Assembly: GCF_021049285.1 (NCBI RefSeq)
Contig: NZ_CP088017.1
Coordinates: forward strand, 2,925,380-2,989,379
Length of the DNA stretch: 64,000 nucleotides
Direction of reading: 5' to 3'
Origin: Ruania halotolerans
Lineage (GTDB): Bacteria; Actinomycetota; Actinomycetes; Actinomycetales; Beutenbergiaceae
Shown here one piece after another: positions 44,097 through 52,643 of this stretch (within the stretch, counting starts at the first letter, position 1; every line of letters starts with the position of its first letter). Below the pieces are notes generated by a model. It searched no databases and was not told the DNA's origin. It worked only from the letters and a program-made list of their open reading frames with translations. The translations under genes were made by a program, and so were the position numbers.

Positions 44097-44687
44097 TCAC
44101 CGGCACACACGGATCACTGTCACGTATGCACCGAACCCGGCACGCCGGGCGAACCGGACGGCCCGGCGGGAGTGCTCGACAAATCCGAGCTTGCGATAGA
44201 GGCCCAGGGCGGGTGCGTTGGTGTCCTTGATGTCTCGCAGCACGAAGGTGTGATGCCCCGAACTCGCCATCATCTCGGTCAGCAGCGCGGTCGCAACACC
44301 CTTGCCCTGGTGCTCGGCCATGGTCCCGACGAACCCGATCTCGGCACGCCCGGGTTCGGCCCCGGGATCCGCGCCCATGAAGGCACCGCGAACTACGAGG
44401 TGGCCGATCGTGCCGCGGATCGCACCGAGACTGTTCCGGAACGGCGCCCATCGAGGGGCGAAGACCTCCTGCTTGCCCTCGGTGAGCGTTGCGATCCCGG
44501 CCGGGTGACCCTCCACCGACGCGACGTAGAAGCGCTCGGGAATAACGATGTGCTCGAATGCCCTGGCGAGCCGGTCGGTCGAGGTGGAGATGGACGCGAA
44601 GTCGTCGGCGAAGGCACTCGCCAGGAGCGTGGCGACAACGTGCCGCGCGGCAGGACCCAGCGAGTCCGCCCGCGTCACCTCGATCAT
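44097..44687 (-). CDS. GNAT-family N-acetyltransferase
   Basis: The 196-residue acetyl-CoA-dependent transferase has RFYVASVEGHPAGIATLTEGKQ, HLVVRGAFMGADPGAEPGRAEIGFVGTMAEHQGKGVATALLTEM (acetyl-CoA loop HQGKGVATAL) and LRDIKDTNAPALGLYRKLGFVE. The substrate is unknown. It overlaps the upstream ABC-2 permease gene by 4 bp and may modify a product or be unrelated cargo of that operon. Confidence 0.88.
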   Translation of the reverse strand: MIEVTRADSLGPAARHVVATLLASAFADDFASISTSTDRLARAFEHIVIPERFYVASVEGHPAGIATLTEGKQEVFAPRWAPFRNSLGAIRGTIGHLVVRGAFMGADPGAEPGRAEIGFVGTMAEHQGKGVATALLTEMMASSGHHTFVLRDIKDTNAPALGLYRKLGFVEHSRRAVRFARRAGFGAYVTVIRVCR

Positions 44688-45487
44688 CGCCGGCCCGCCT
44701 GACGGGCGAACAGCGTGGCGGACCAGACCACCGCGGCCGCGAGGATCGCGGCCGTCCAGGCCAGCGCAAGCACCGGCGCAGAACCGGCCGGCGTGCCCAT
44801 CAGGAGGCTGCGCAGCGTCTCGATGACCGGGGTGATCGGCTGGTGTTCAGCGAACCCCCGCAACCAGGTGGGCAGTGTCTCGGCGCCGACGAACGCCGTG
44901 GAGAGGTACGGCAGGAACAGCAGCACGAAACCGTAGCCGTTCGCGGCTTCCGGGCTGCCGGTCGCGAGCCCGATCGCAGCAAACAGGTACGTGATCGCGA
45001 GAATGTACGCCGCGACCGCCCCGATCGCGAGCAACCACTCACCCACTCCGGCGCTCGGCCGGAAGCCGATCCCGAGCGCGACCGCGAGCACCACTGCGGT
45101 GGCGACGAGGTTGCGGACCAGGCTGGCGACGACGTGCCCGGTGACCACCGCCCAGCTGCGGATGGGCAAGGTCCGGAATCGGTCCATGATTCCGGACGCC
45201 TTGTCACCGGCCACGTCGATGGCCGTCGAGGAAGCACCGAACCCGGCACAAAGGAGAATGATGCCGGGAACGACATAGTTGACGTAGTCGCCGCTTGGAT
45301 CGAACGCTCCACCGAAGACGTAGACGAAGAGCAGCATGAGTATCACGGGTAACAGGACCGCCATCAGCATGGCGTCGACATTGCGGATGCTGTGACGCAG
45401 GCTTCGCGCGATGAAGATCGCGTCCACGGCCCCGAGTCGCAGGCGTGCGGCCGCCGGCGCAACCAACTGGCTTGCGGGTGCACTCAC
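44684..45487 (-). CDS. ABC-2 type exporter permease (DrrB-like)
   Basis: The 267-residue membrane protein has six hydrophobic segments, starting MLMAVLLPVILMLLFVYVFGGAFD, and the block YVVPGIILLCAGFGASSTAIDVAGDKASGIMDRFRTLPIRSWAVVTGHV, the DrrB/ABC-2 signature. It follows the ATPase gene with a 4-bp overlap. Together they form a drug- or lipid-type exporter under the divergent TetR protein. Confidence 0.9.
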   Translation of the reverse strand: MSAPASQLVAPAAARLRLGAVDAIFIARSLRHSIRNVDAMLMAVLLPVILMLLFVYVFGGAFDPSGDYVNYVVPGIILLCAGFGASSTAIDVAGDKASGIMDRFRTLPIRSWAVVTGHVVASLVRNLVATAVVLAVALGIGFRPSAGVGEWLLAIGAVAAYILAITYLFAAIGLATGSPEAANGYGFVLLFLPYLSTAFVGAETLPTWLRGFAEHQPITPVIETLRSLLMGTPAGSAPVLALAWTAAILAAAVVWSATLFARQAGRR

Positions 45488-46392
45488 GAGTGGCTCCTTC
45501 CGGTGGTGGCGAGTTCGTGCGTGTCCGTTCCACCGTGACCGGTGAGTGAAAAGAACACGTCATCCAGAGTGGGACGGCGCACCACGAGCTCACCGGTGAC
45601 GCCGAGCTCGTCGATGGCATCGAGTGCGCGGCGCAGTCCGGCGGACGTTCCGTCGGTCGGTTCGGCGTGAACGACCACACCGCGCCTGTCCCGGACCTCG
45701 AGGAGGTCCTCCCCGACCGCTCGTTTGAGTTCGGCCGGCGTTCCCTCAGCGACGATCCGGCCCTCACCGAGGATGGAGACGATGTCGGCGAGTTCGTCTG
45801 CTTCCTCCAGGTACTGGGTCGTCATCAGCACCGTGATGCCCTCATGACGCAATGAGCGGATGACCTCCCACAGTTCACGTCGGCTGCGCGGATCCAGCCC
45901 TGTCGTCGGTTCGTCGAGGAAGACGACGGGCACGGCAACGATGAGACTGAGTGCGAGATCGAGCCGACGGCGCATTCCGCCGGAGTAGGTCTTCACGCGC
46001 CGATGCGCCGCATCGCAGAGACCGAATCTCTCGATCAGATCCGCGGATCGCTTCCGGGCGGCCCGCCCGCGCAGCCCGTGCAGACCGGCCATCATGCGCA
46101 GGTTCTCATCGGCTGTGAGCACCTCATCCACCGCGGCCGCCTGCCCGGTGAGGGCGATCCGGCGCCGCACCTCGGCCGGGTCGTCCACCAGGTCGGCACC
46201 TGCGACATGCACCGTGCCGGCGTCAGGGCGCACGAGTGTGGCGAGGATCGTGACCAGAGTGGTCTTGCCCGCTCCGTTCGGCCCGAGCAGCGCGTGCACC
46301 GTACCGCGCCCCACCCGTAGGTCGACGCCGCCGAGAACCTCGACCTCGCCGAACGACTTGCGCAGCCCGCGCACGTCGATCGCTGCTTGCAT
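45484..46392 (-). CDS. ABC exporter ATPase (DrrA-like)
   Basis: The 302-residue ATPase has Walker A LLGPNGAGKTTLV, Q-loop LTGQAAAVDEVLTADENLRMMAGLHGL, signature YSGGMRRRLDLALSLI, Walker B PVVFLDEPTTGLDPRSRRELW and the switch His region MTTQYLEEADELAD. The C-terminal extension (VRRPTLDDVFFSLTGH) is typical of DrrA. The ATG at 46392 is chosen because AAGGAG sits 6 bp before it; the ATG at 46398 is too close. It is divergent from the TetR gene. Confidence 0.93.
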   Translation of the reverse strand: MQAAIDVRGLRKSFGEVEVLGGVDLRVGRGTVHALLGPNGAGKTTLVTILATLVRPDAGTVHVAGADLVDDPAEVRRRIALTGQAAAVDEVLTADENLRMMAGLHGLRGRAARKRSADLIERFGLCDAAHRRVKTYSGGMRRRLDLALSLIVAVPVVFLDEPTTGLDPRSRRELWEVIRSLRHEGITVLMTTQYLEEADELADIVSILGEGRIVAEGTPAELKRAVGEDLLEVRDRRGVVVHAEPTDGTSAGLRRALDAIDELGVTGELVVRRPTLDDVFFSLTGHGGTDTHELATTGRSHS

Positions 46393-46415
46393 GTCCATCT
46401 CCTTCCGTCGATGTG

Positions 46416-46466
46416 TATGAGATAAACAGTATGCGACGTAAACAGATTTGTCTATGCGATAAACAG
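46416..46466. promoter_or_regulatory. Three repeats upstream of the DrrA-like and TetR genes
   Basis: TATGAGATAAACAG (46416-46429), TATGCGACGTAAACAG (46430-46445) and TATGCGATAAACAG (46453-46466) are near-identical direct repeats in the 89-bp gap between the exporter operon and its TetR gene. The AT-rich inner ACAGATTTGT is a near-dyad (8 of 10). They overlap the likely promoters and probably bind the TetR protein. Confidence 0.6.
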
Positions 46467-46481
46467 AACTAGGGTGGGGGC

Positions 46482-47438
46482 ATGGCCGACGACCCCGATG
46501 AGCTCGCCCTCCCTCGTGGCATCGCACTCGCGTGGGGGGTCGCGGCTCATCCGCAGCAACGCGGACCCAAGCGTGAACTCAGCCTGGAGCGCATCGTGGA
46601 CACCGCCGTCGAACTCGCCGACTCCGGCGGCCTCGACGCCGTCTCAATGACCGCCGTGGCGAAACAACTGGGATTCACCACGATGTCGCTCTACCGCTAC
46701 GTCACGAGCAAGGACGACCTCCTGCTCCTCATGGGCGAGGCGGCGCTCGGCACTCCTCCCCTGAGCATTGCCGAGGCGCCTGCCTGGCGCGACGCGCTGA
46801 TCCAGTGGCACCGCGAAACCCTGGCCCTGTACGCCGCCCATCCATGGATGCTCGATCTGCCGATCAGCGGAATCCCCAGCACACCGGCCAATCTCTCCTG
46901 GCTGGACTCCGCGCTGAGTGCCATGGCCGAGACCCCGCTCGACCCACTCGAGCGGACCGCCGTGCTGCTGTTGATCACCGGTCACGCCCGATGGACCGGC
47001 CAAGTTGAACGCGGGTACGACGACCGAGCGCGTGCGGAGGGTGTCTCGCCGGATCACCTCGACCGGCAGGTGGCCGATGCCATCTCCGCGCTCGTCACGG
47101 CCGAGCAATTTCCCGCGCTCCGAGAGGCCCTCGATGCCGGCGTGTTCACGGCTGACGCCGACCCGCTCTTCTTCGGCCTCGAGCGTCTGCTCGACGGTGT
47201 CGAGCAATATGTAGAGAGTCGCTCCTCCGGAGCCCCGGCCCACGTGCCACCTCCCGAAGCCGTCAGCACCGACGTCTTCCCGAAAGACTCGAAGGTCCGT
47301 GAGGCCCGGTCGGTACGCCGGGAGGCTGAGAAGGCGGTGCGCGAAGCGAATAAGAAGCTCCGCGAGGCCGTCAAGCGGGAGCGTGAGGCAGTCTCGCGCG
47401 CCCGGGAACGCCAGGCCCGGGAGTCCGCCGCCCACTGA
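46482..47438 (+). CDS. TetR-family regulator with C-terminal coiled coil
   Basis: The 318-residue protein has the TetR helix-turn-helix in LSLERIVDTAVELADSGGLDAVSMTAVAKQLGFTTMSLYRYVTSKDDLLLLMG, a TetR_C-like helical domain, and an extra basic/acidic coiled coil of about 55 residues (REARSVRREAEKAVREANKKLREAVKREREAVSRARERQ). It is divergent from the DrrAB-like exporter operon and probably represses it. The coiled-coil tail is longer than in typical family members. Confidence 0.9.
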   Translation: MADDPDELALPRGIALAWGVAAHPQQRGPKRELSLERIVDTAVELADSGGLDAVSMTAVAKQLGFTTMSLYRYVTSKDDLLLLMGEAALGTPPLSIAEAPAWRDALIQWHRETLALYAAHPWMLDLPISGIPSTPANLSWLDSALSAMAETPLDPLERTAVLLLITGHARWTGQVERGYDDRARAEGVSPDHLDRQVADAISALVTAEQFPALREALDAGVFTADADPLFFGLERLLDGVEQYVESRSSGAPAHVPPPEAVSTDVFPKDSKVREARSVRREAEKAVREANKKLREAVKREREAVSRARERQARESAAH

Positions 47439-47541
47439 CCGCCCTTCCCCCTGCGCCCTGTGCACCGCTCCAGCGAGCCTGCTGCCCCGGGCACCCGCTC
47501 GACTGATCGCGTCGCGGCGTGGGGACCACCGCATGAAGACG

Positions 47542-47577
47542 ACGAAGGGGCGCGGGATCACTCCCACGCCCCTTCGT
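47542..47577. terminator. Bidirectional terminator between TetR and HU
   Basis: ACGAAGGGGCG at 47542-47552 pairs perfectly over 11 bp with CGCCCCTTCGT at 47567-47577. It lies in the gap between the convergent tetR and hup genes. Confidence 0.8.
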
Positions 47578-47580
47578 CAC

Positions 47581-47600
47581 GGCGGCCGTCAACGGCCGCC
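47581..47600. terminator. Second hairpin adjacent to hup 3' end
   Basis: GGCGGCCG at 47581-47588 pairs with CGGCCGCC at 47593-47600 around TCAA. It is 5 bp beyond the hup stop. With the hairpin at 47542 it makes a double terminator. Confidence 0.7.
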
Positions 47601-47605
47601 TGAGA

Positions 47606-47887
47606 TCACTTGGCGACGGCCTTCTTCAGGGCCGAGCCGGCGGAGACCTTCACACCGTAACCAGCGGGGATCTGAATCTCCTCACCGGTGCGCGGGTTGC
47701 GGCCGGTACGAGCGGCGCGCTCTACGCGCTCCACGCTGAGCAGGCCGGTGACCTTGACGGCCTCGCCCTTGCCCAGGGACTCCACCAGGACCTCCTGCAG
47801 TGCGCCCAGAGCGGCGTCCGCGTCAGTCTTGGTCAGGCCAGCCTTCTCGGCGATGGCGGCAACGAGGTCGGTACGGTTGACGGACAC
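47606..47887 (-). CDS. hup: HU-family nucleoid protein
   Basis: The 93-residue DNA-bending protein has MSVNRTDLVAAIAEKAGLTKTDADAALGAL, GKGEAVKVTGLLSVERVERAARTGRNPRTGEEIQIPAGYGVKVSAGSALKKAVAK. The PxxGY Pro-containing arm, RNPRTGE, is present. This is the short form without the Lys/Ala-rich tail seen in mycobacterial HupB. It compacts DNA and takes part in replication and repair. Confidence 0.95.
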   Translation of the reverse strand: MSVNRTDLVAAIAEKAGLTKTDADAALGALQEVLVESLGKGEAVKVTGLLSVERVERAARTGRNPRTGEEIQIPAGYGVKVSAGSALKKAVAK

Positions 47888-48125
47888 AGAGTTTCCCTTC
47901 GTTCGTGGCCGCTCCCCGATCGAGGAGCGCTGTCGTCACACTACGACGACAGCGCCGGTGCGTGAGCATTTCACGGGCGTTTCTCGGCGTGTTTCCGCCA
48001 TTTTGGTGAGCGACTGCCGTGTCAACCGTCCCATCTGTCACATCATTCACATGTGTCACATCGGCTCGTGGGCGGCTACTCGAGCCGGCCACGTGGCTCT
48101 CGGCCGGCACAGATAGGCTGCCCGA

Positions 48126-49301
48126 GTGGCTCTCAGACACGACCCGAGGTTCCTTGATTCCCACCTGCTCGAGCGGATCCGGGCGCGGGCCGCCGATCAC
48201 GACCGGGAGAATTCCTTCTTCACCGAGGACCTCGGGGAGTTGATCGCCGCTGGCTACCTCACCGCGCACATCCCCTCTGACCTCGGCGGGGGCGGTTTGA
48301 CCCTCGCCCAACTCACCAGAGAGCAACGCGCTCTCGCCGGGGCAGCGCCCGCCACCGCCTTAGCAGTCAACATGCACCAGGTCTGGGTGGCCGTGGCGAA
48401 GATCGCGCGCGAGCGAGGCGAGTCGTTCCTGGATACAGGGCTCACCGAGGCTGCTGCCGGGGAGATCCTCGCCTTCGGCATTTCCGAACCCGGGAACGAT
48501 CTGATGCTCTTCGGATCCACGTGCGATGCCGCGCCCGACGGCGAAGGCGGGTATCGCTTCACCGGCACCAAGATCTTCACCTCGCTCGCCCCCGCCTGGA
48601 CCCGCCTCGGCGTATTCGGCGCCGACACCACCAGCCCCGACGCGCCGAAATCGGTGTTCGCGTTCGTGCACCGGGATGAGGTGGCCGCCGGACGGGTGGA
48701 AATCCTGGACGACTGGGACACGCTCGGTCAGCGCGCCTCCCAATCGCGGACCACCCTGCTGCGCGGGGCCCACGCGCCGGCCGGGCAGGTGATCCGCCGC
48801 ATCGACCCTGGTCCGAGCACTGACCCGTTGATCTTCGGCATCTTCGCCTCCTTCGAGATCCTCCTTGCCGCCGTCTACACCGGCATTGCTGAGCGTGCGC
48901 TGGCGCTGGCAGTCCAGGCCGCGCAGCAGCGCACGTCCCGCAAAAACGACGGCGCACCGCTGGCTCACGATCCGGACGTGCGCCGTCGTGTCGCCGCAGC
49001 AGGCATCACCCTGGATGGCGTGGTGCAGCAGGTCGAGGCCCTCGCCCGGAACGTGGACGATCAGGCTGACCATGGCGACCTGTGGTTTCCGCGGCTCTCG
49101 GCGCTGAAGTGGCGGGCGACCGAGGTGGCACGCGAGGTGGTGACGGCGTCGGTGCAGGTGGCCGGCGGCTCCGCCTACCGCACCGGGGACGAGTTGGGCC
49201 GGCTGTACCGGGACGTGCTTGCCGGGATGTTCCATCCCAGCAGCGAGGACTCGGCGCACGGCGCGATGGCGAATGTGCTGCTCGGTCCTCTCCCTCGCTG
49301 A
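48126..49301 (+). CDS. Acyl-CoA dehydrogenase-like flavoprotein
   Basis: The 391-residue FAD enzyme of the acyl-CoA dehydrogenase superfamily has FFTEDLGELIAAGYLTAHIPSDLGGGG, ATALAVNMHQVWVA, FGISEPGNDLMLFGSTCDAAPDGEGGYRFTGTKIFTSLAPAWTRLGVF and VTASVQVAGGSAYRTGDELGRLYRDVLAGMFHPSSEDSAHGAMANVLLG. The last segment resembles SfnB/DszC-type flavin monooxygenases and dibenzothiophene-type desulfurization enzymes as much as fatty-acid dehydrogenases, so the substrate is open. The start is GTG 48126. Confidence 0.82.
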   Translation: MALRHDPRFLDSHLLERIRARAADHDRENSFFTEDLGELIAAGYLTAHIPSDLGGGGLTLAQLTREQRALAGAAPATALAVNMHQVWVAVAKIARERGESFLDTGLTEAAAGEILAFGISEPGNDLMLFGSTCDAAPDGEGGYRFTGTKIFTSLAPAWTRLGVFGADTTSPDAPKSVFAFVHRDEVAAGRVEILDDWDTLGQRASQSRTTLLRGAHAPAGQVIRRIDPGPSTDPLIFGIFASFEILLAAVYTGIAERALALAVQAAQQRTSRKNDGAPLAHDPDVRRRVAAAGITLDGVVQQVEALARNVDDQADHGDLWFPRLSALKWRATEVAREVVTASVQVAGGSAYRTGDELGRLYRDVLAGMFHPSSEDSAHGAMANVLLGPLPR

Positions 49302-49330
49302 CAGACTCAGCGCCTCCGCCGAATGCTCGC

Positions 49331-49364
49331 TTCTGCGGCATCTGGTCGCCTGGATGCCGCAGAA
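49331..49364. terminator. Hairpin after acyl-CoA dehydrogenase-like gene
   Basis: TTCTGCGGCATC at 49331-49342 pairs perfectly with GATGCCGCAGAA at 49353-49364. It lies 30 bp after the stop and about 100 bp before the next gene, so it likely terminates the first transcript. Confidence 0.7.
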
Positions 49365-49461
49365 CTCAGCGGTCGACATTGGGGAGTGGACGGCAGGGTC
49401 ATGCAGATGCGGCGGATAGCATGCAGGCAGTCCCCGCCTCACGATGAAGGAGTAGCCCCAC

Positions 49462-50232
49462 ATGGCCGGTTCGGTCCTCCAAGCCCACGACCTCTGGGGC
49501 GGATACCCCGGCAACCCGGTGATCAACGGCGTCGAGCTGACGATCACTGCCGGCGACCCGCCGTTGGGCATCGTCGGACCATCCGGCGTCGGGAAGACCA
49601 CGCTGGCGCGGTTGCTGCGCGGGACGGAACGCCCCACCCGCGGCGACGTCACGTTCAACGGCCGCTCGGTGCGCCGACTCCCCCGCCGGGAGGCCAAGGA
49701 GTTCCGCGCTGCCGTACGTTTCCAGTCCCAGGACTCGATGACCATCACCGATCCACGTCTGACCGTGGCCGCCAACCTGAAGGAAGCGCTGAAGATCGCC
49801 CGCAAGGCCGGGCGCACGCACGCCACCACGACGGCGGAGCTGCTGGACGCCGTCGCGCTCCCCGAGCACTTCGGCAAGCGCGCAATGATCACGCTCTCCG
49901 GCGGCGAGCGCCAACGGGTCGCCCTGGCCACGGCGCTGGCCACCCGGCCGGAGCTGCTGGTTCTCGATGAGCCGTTCACCGCTGTGGACCCGCAGACGCG
50001 CGGGGAGATGGCGCGCCGGCTCGGATCGATCTTCGATCGTCTGGGCACCGCTGCCGTGGTCATCTCGCACGATCTTGAGCTGGTGGAACGCATGTGCCCG
50101 AGCGTGCATTTCCTCGCAGAGGGCCGGTTCGTGGCCAGCGGCCCCCTCGGCGAGGTGTTCGCCACGGCTGAGCACCCGGCCGTACGGGAGATGGCAGAGG
50201 CGGCTCCACTGGCCGTGCAGCGCTTCGGCTGA
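49462..50232 (+). CDS. Orphan ABC transporter ATPase
   Basis: The 256-residue ATPase has GIVGPSGVGKTTLARLL (Walker A), the signature LSGGERQRVALATAL and LLVLDEPFTAVDPQTRGEMARRL (Walker B), then AAVVISHDLELVERM (switch His). It most resembles the ATPases of peptide/nickel importers (DppF/NikE-like). No permease or binding protein is encoded beside it on this strand, since the next module is on the other strand. Its partner proteins are unknown. Confidence 0.85.
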   Translation: MAGSVLQAHDLWGGYPGNPVINGVELTITAGDPPLGIVGPSGVGKTTLARLLRGTERPTRGDVTFNGRSVRRLPRREAKEFRAAVRFQSQDSMTITDPRLTVAANLKEALKIARKAGRTHATTTAELLDAVALPEHFGKRAMITLSGGERQRVALATALATRPELLVLDEPFTAVDPQTRGEMARRLGSIFDRLGTAAVVISHDLELVERMCPSVHFLAEGRFVASGPLGEVFATAEHPAVREMAEAAPLAVQRFG

Positions 50233-50276
50233 CGGCGCCCTCCTCTGGTGCGAGCAGGTCAGGTGGCGCGAGCAGG

Positions 50277-51257
50277 TCAGGTGATATCTCGGCGCCGGAA
50301 CACCACAGCGCCGACGGCGACGAGCAGCACGACAGCGACAGCCAGGTAACCAAGACTCCAGGCGAACGAGATGGTCTGCTCGACACCGTCACAACGTAGA
50401 CCGCCATCGGATTGCTGCTCGCAGATCTGTACCCAGTAGCTGTTGCCGTACTGGAGCCAGCCGACCAGGTTCCCGCGCACCGACCAGGGCGTCAGGGTGC
50501 TCACCGTCGAGACCAGGATCCCTTCGACAGCAATCGCGTACCCGGCCACGACCGCCAACACGATGGCAGTGGAGCGGACCAGGAACGCGAGGACGGCCCC
50601 GGCCACAGCTGCGAGAGGAACGACCGCCAGCGTTCTCACACCGATCCAGAGCATCGCATCAGAGACTGTGGAGTCCGCTCCACGCAGCGCGAACGCACCC
50701 CAGGTCCCGAACCCGATGACCCCGGTGAGAAGCACGGAAAGCGGAATCGTCGCGAGGGCTACGGCGCCCACCTTGCTCGCGTAGATGCGAAGGCGGCGTG
50801 GCTGGAAGGTGAGCAATGTGCCCATGGCGCCGCTGGCGAACTCCGCGGCGACCGCCGTGGTGCCGATCGCAAGCCCGACCACGGCCAGGACCAGAGTGCT
50901 GAGCGGAAGTGCAGTGCCCATCACATGCTGGTCCAGTGTGGTTTCGGGTGGAAGGAACCACTCTGGTTGCGGCTCCATCTGGTCACAATCGAAGTCGACC
51001 TCCCCACCGTCCTGCTCCGACACCCTCTCCTGCTCCTCCAGGCACTGGGCGATCATCTCCTCGCCCTCGTCCTCCCACCGGGCAAGCTCGCGCTGGTACG
51101 CATCCTGCGCCATGGCACGTTGTTCGTCCGTCACCGGCTGGGCAGCCGTCCACGACGTGAGGACGACGGCAAGACTGGCCAGGGTGCCGGCGATCACGAG
51201 GAGCCAGACGAGACGACGCAGCCGAATCCGGCGCAACTCGGTACGTAGCAGCATCAT
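50277..51257 (-). CDS. ABC-2 type permease, six-segment membrane protein
   Basis: The 326-residue protein has an N-terminal hydrophobic segment (LVWLLVIAGTLASLAVVLTSW), then a large acidic Cys-bearing loop (QCLEEQERVSEQDGGEVDFDCDQ), which is probably outside. Five more segments follow (TLVLAVVGLAIGTTAVAAEFASGAMGTLLTFQPRRLRIYASK and others). The EFASGAMGTLLTFQPRR block resembles ABC-2 permeases of the YbhR/bacitracin-type. It overlaps the ATPase gene by 4 bp and forms an exporter with it. Confidence 0.85.
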   Translation of the reverse strand: MMLLRTELRRIRLRRLVWLLVIAGTLASLAVVLTSWTAAQPVTDEQRAMAQDAYQRELARWEDEGEEMIAQCLEEQERVSEQDGGEVDFDCDQMEPQPEWFLPPETTLDQHVMGTALPLSTLVLAVVGLAIGTTAVAAEFASGAMGTLLTFQPRRLRIYASKVGAVALATIPLSVLLTGVIGFGTWGAFALRGADSTVSDAMLWIGVRTLAVVPLAAVAGAVLAFLVRSTAIVLAVVAGYAIAVEGILVSTVSTLTPWSVRGNLVGWLQYGNSYWVQICEQQSDGGLRCDGVEQTISFAWSLGYLAVAVVLLVAVGAVVFRRRDIT

Positions 51258-52216
51258 GCAGCCCCTTCCCCCGCACCGCGGCGACGATCTCGACGCCGCG
51301 TGCGCCCAAGCTCGACCTCTTGGGTGAGCTCGAGGAACACCGACTCCAGGCCCACGCGGAGCGCGCCGAGCTCACTGGCGTAGATACCCTGCTCGGCGAG
51401 CAATCGGTTCACCGTTGCGGGGTCATCAGCCCCCTCGACGAGCAACCCACCATCCTGAGCGCGCGTACTCAGGCCCGCCGCAGCGAGCGCCTGCGCTGCG
51501 CGGTCCGGTTCCGCGACGACGGCACGCACGGTGACGGCACGATCGCCGATGATCTCAGCGACTGACCCTGATGCGATCAGCCGGCCACGGCCGATGATGG
51601 AGACGGTGTCAGCGATCTGCTCGACCTCCGCCAGGATGTGGCTACTGACCAGCACGGTGCGGCCCTCGTCGGCGAGGCGCCGCATGGTGGTGCGGATCTC
51701 ATGGATGCCTGCCGGGTCGAGGCCATTGGTCGGCTCATCGAAGATGAGCAAATCCGGCTCCTTGAGCAGCGTGGCCGCGATCGCCAGCCGCTGTTTCATT
51801 CCAAGGGAGTAGGTGCCGAAGCGGTCCCCCGCCCGATCGGCCAGCCCCGTCTGTGCCAGCACGTGTCGCACCCGACGGCGGCCGGTTCCGATCGCCCCGG
51901 CAAGCAGCTCCAAGTTCTGCCTGCCCGTGAAGTTCGGAAAGAACTTCGGCGACTCCACAATCGCCCCCACCCGGGCGATCACCTCCGGCAGCTCCCGCGG
52001 TACCGCCTTGTCGAAGATCCGGATCTCACCGTCGTCGGCGCTGATCAGGCCCAGCAGCATCCGGATGGTGGTGGTCTTACCGGATCCGTTCGGACCGAGG
52101 AACCCGTGCACCCCTCCCACCGGCACTCGAAGGTTCAAACCGTCCACCGCCACGCGCCGCCGTACACCGCGGTACTCCTTGCGCAAGCCGTCGGTGGCAA
52201 TCGCGCACTCCGTCAT
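51254..52216 (-). CDS. ABC exporter ATPase (BcrA-like)
   Basis: The 320-residue ATPase has Walker A FLGPNGSGKTTTIRMLLGL, signature YSLGMKQRLAIAATLL, Walker B LLIFDEPTNGLDPAGIHEIR and ILAEVEQIADTVSIIGRGRLIASG. The YSLGMKQRL signature is typical of the bacitracin/antimicrobial-peptide exporter group. ATG 52216 follows AGGAGGGG. It is divergent from an ArsR gene with a dyad between them. Confidence 0.92.
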   Translation of the reverse strand: MTECAIATDGLRKEYRGVRRRVAVDGLNLRVPVGGVHGFLGPNGSGKTTTIRMLLGLISADDGEIRIFDKAVPRELPEVIARVGAIVESPKFFPNFTGRQNLELLAGAIGTGRRRVRHVLAQTGLADRAGDRFGTYSLGMKQRLAIAATLLKEPDLLIFDEPTNGLDPAGIHEIRTTMRRLADEGRTVLVSSHILAEVEQIADTVSIIGRGRLIASGSVAEIIGDRAVTVRAVVAEPDRAAQALAAAGLSTRAQDGGLLVEGADDPATVNRLLAEQGIYASELGALRVGLESVFLELTQEVELGRTRRRDRRRGAGEGAA

Positions 52217-52294
52217 CTCACCCCTCCTGATGATCGACCCCACGACCAACCTAGTCCGGATGCCGCCGCCTTGCGGCACTTCGGTCATCTCTGC

Positions 52295-52320
52295 AATAGT
52301 TAGCTTCATGGCTAAGTATT
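52295..52320. promoter_or_regulatory. Dyad overlapping the ArsR start codon
   Basis: AATAGTTAGC at 52295-52304 and GCTAAGTATT at 52311-52320 match at 9 of 10 positions as inverted arms with a 6-bp spacer that holds the ATG. It lies between the divergent exporter ATPase and arsR genes and is a probable ArsR operator that blocks transcription and start-codon access. Confidence 0.6.
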
Positions 52321-52643
52321 CGCGAGCTCTCGACGACGTGCTCGTCGCTCTCGCTGATCCGACCCGCAGGCAGGTCATCCACCGCCTTGGGCACGGTTCT
52401 GCGAGCGTCGGCGAACTCGCGCGCCCGTTCCCCATCACGCTGCCGTCATTCATGAAGCACCTGCGGACCTTGGAATCGAGTGGCCTGATCCGCACGCAGA
52501 AGACCGGGCGCGTGCGCACGTGCACGCTCAACCGAGATCGCCTCGACCTTCTCAACGGTTGGCTCGCCGACCAACGTCAGATCTGGGAGGCGCGCACCGA
52601 CCGCCTCGAACACCTCGTCACCCCTACGGAGGACACACCATGA
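52308..52643 (+). CDS. ArsR-family regulator
   Basis: The 111-residue winged-helix regulator has ALDDVLVALADPTRRQVIHRLGHGSASVGELARPFPITLPSFMKHLRTLESSGLIRTQKTGRVRTCTLN. Metal-site Cys/His pairs of classic ArsR are absent. It matches the group of ArsR proteins encoded with SRPBCC partners, such as SdpR-like and aromatic-stress regulators. It overlaps the SRPBCC gene by 4 bp. Confidence 0.9.
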   Translation: MAKYSRALDDVLVALADPTRRQVIHRLGHGSASVGELARPFPITLPSFMKHLRTLESSGLIRTQKTGRVRTCTLNRDRLDLLNGWLADQRQIWEARTDRLEHLVTPTEDTP

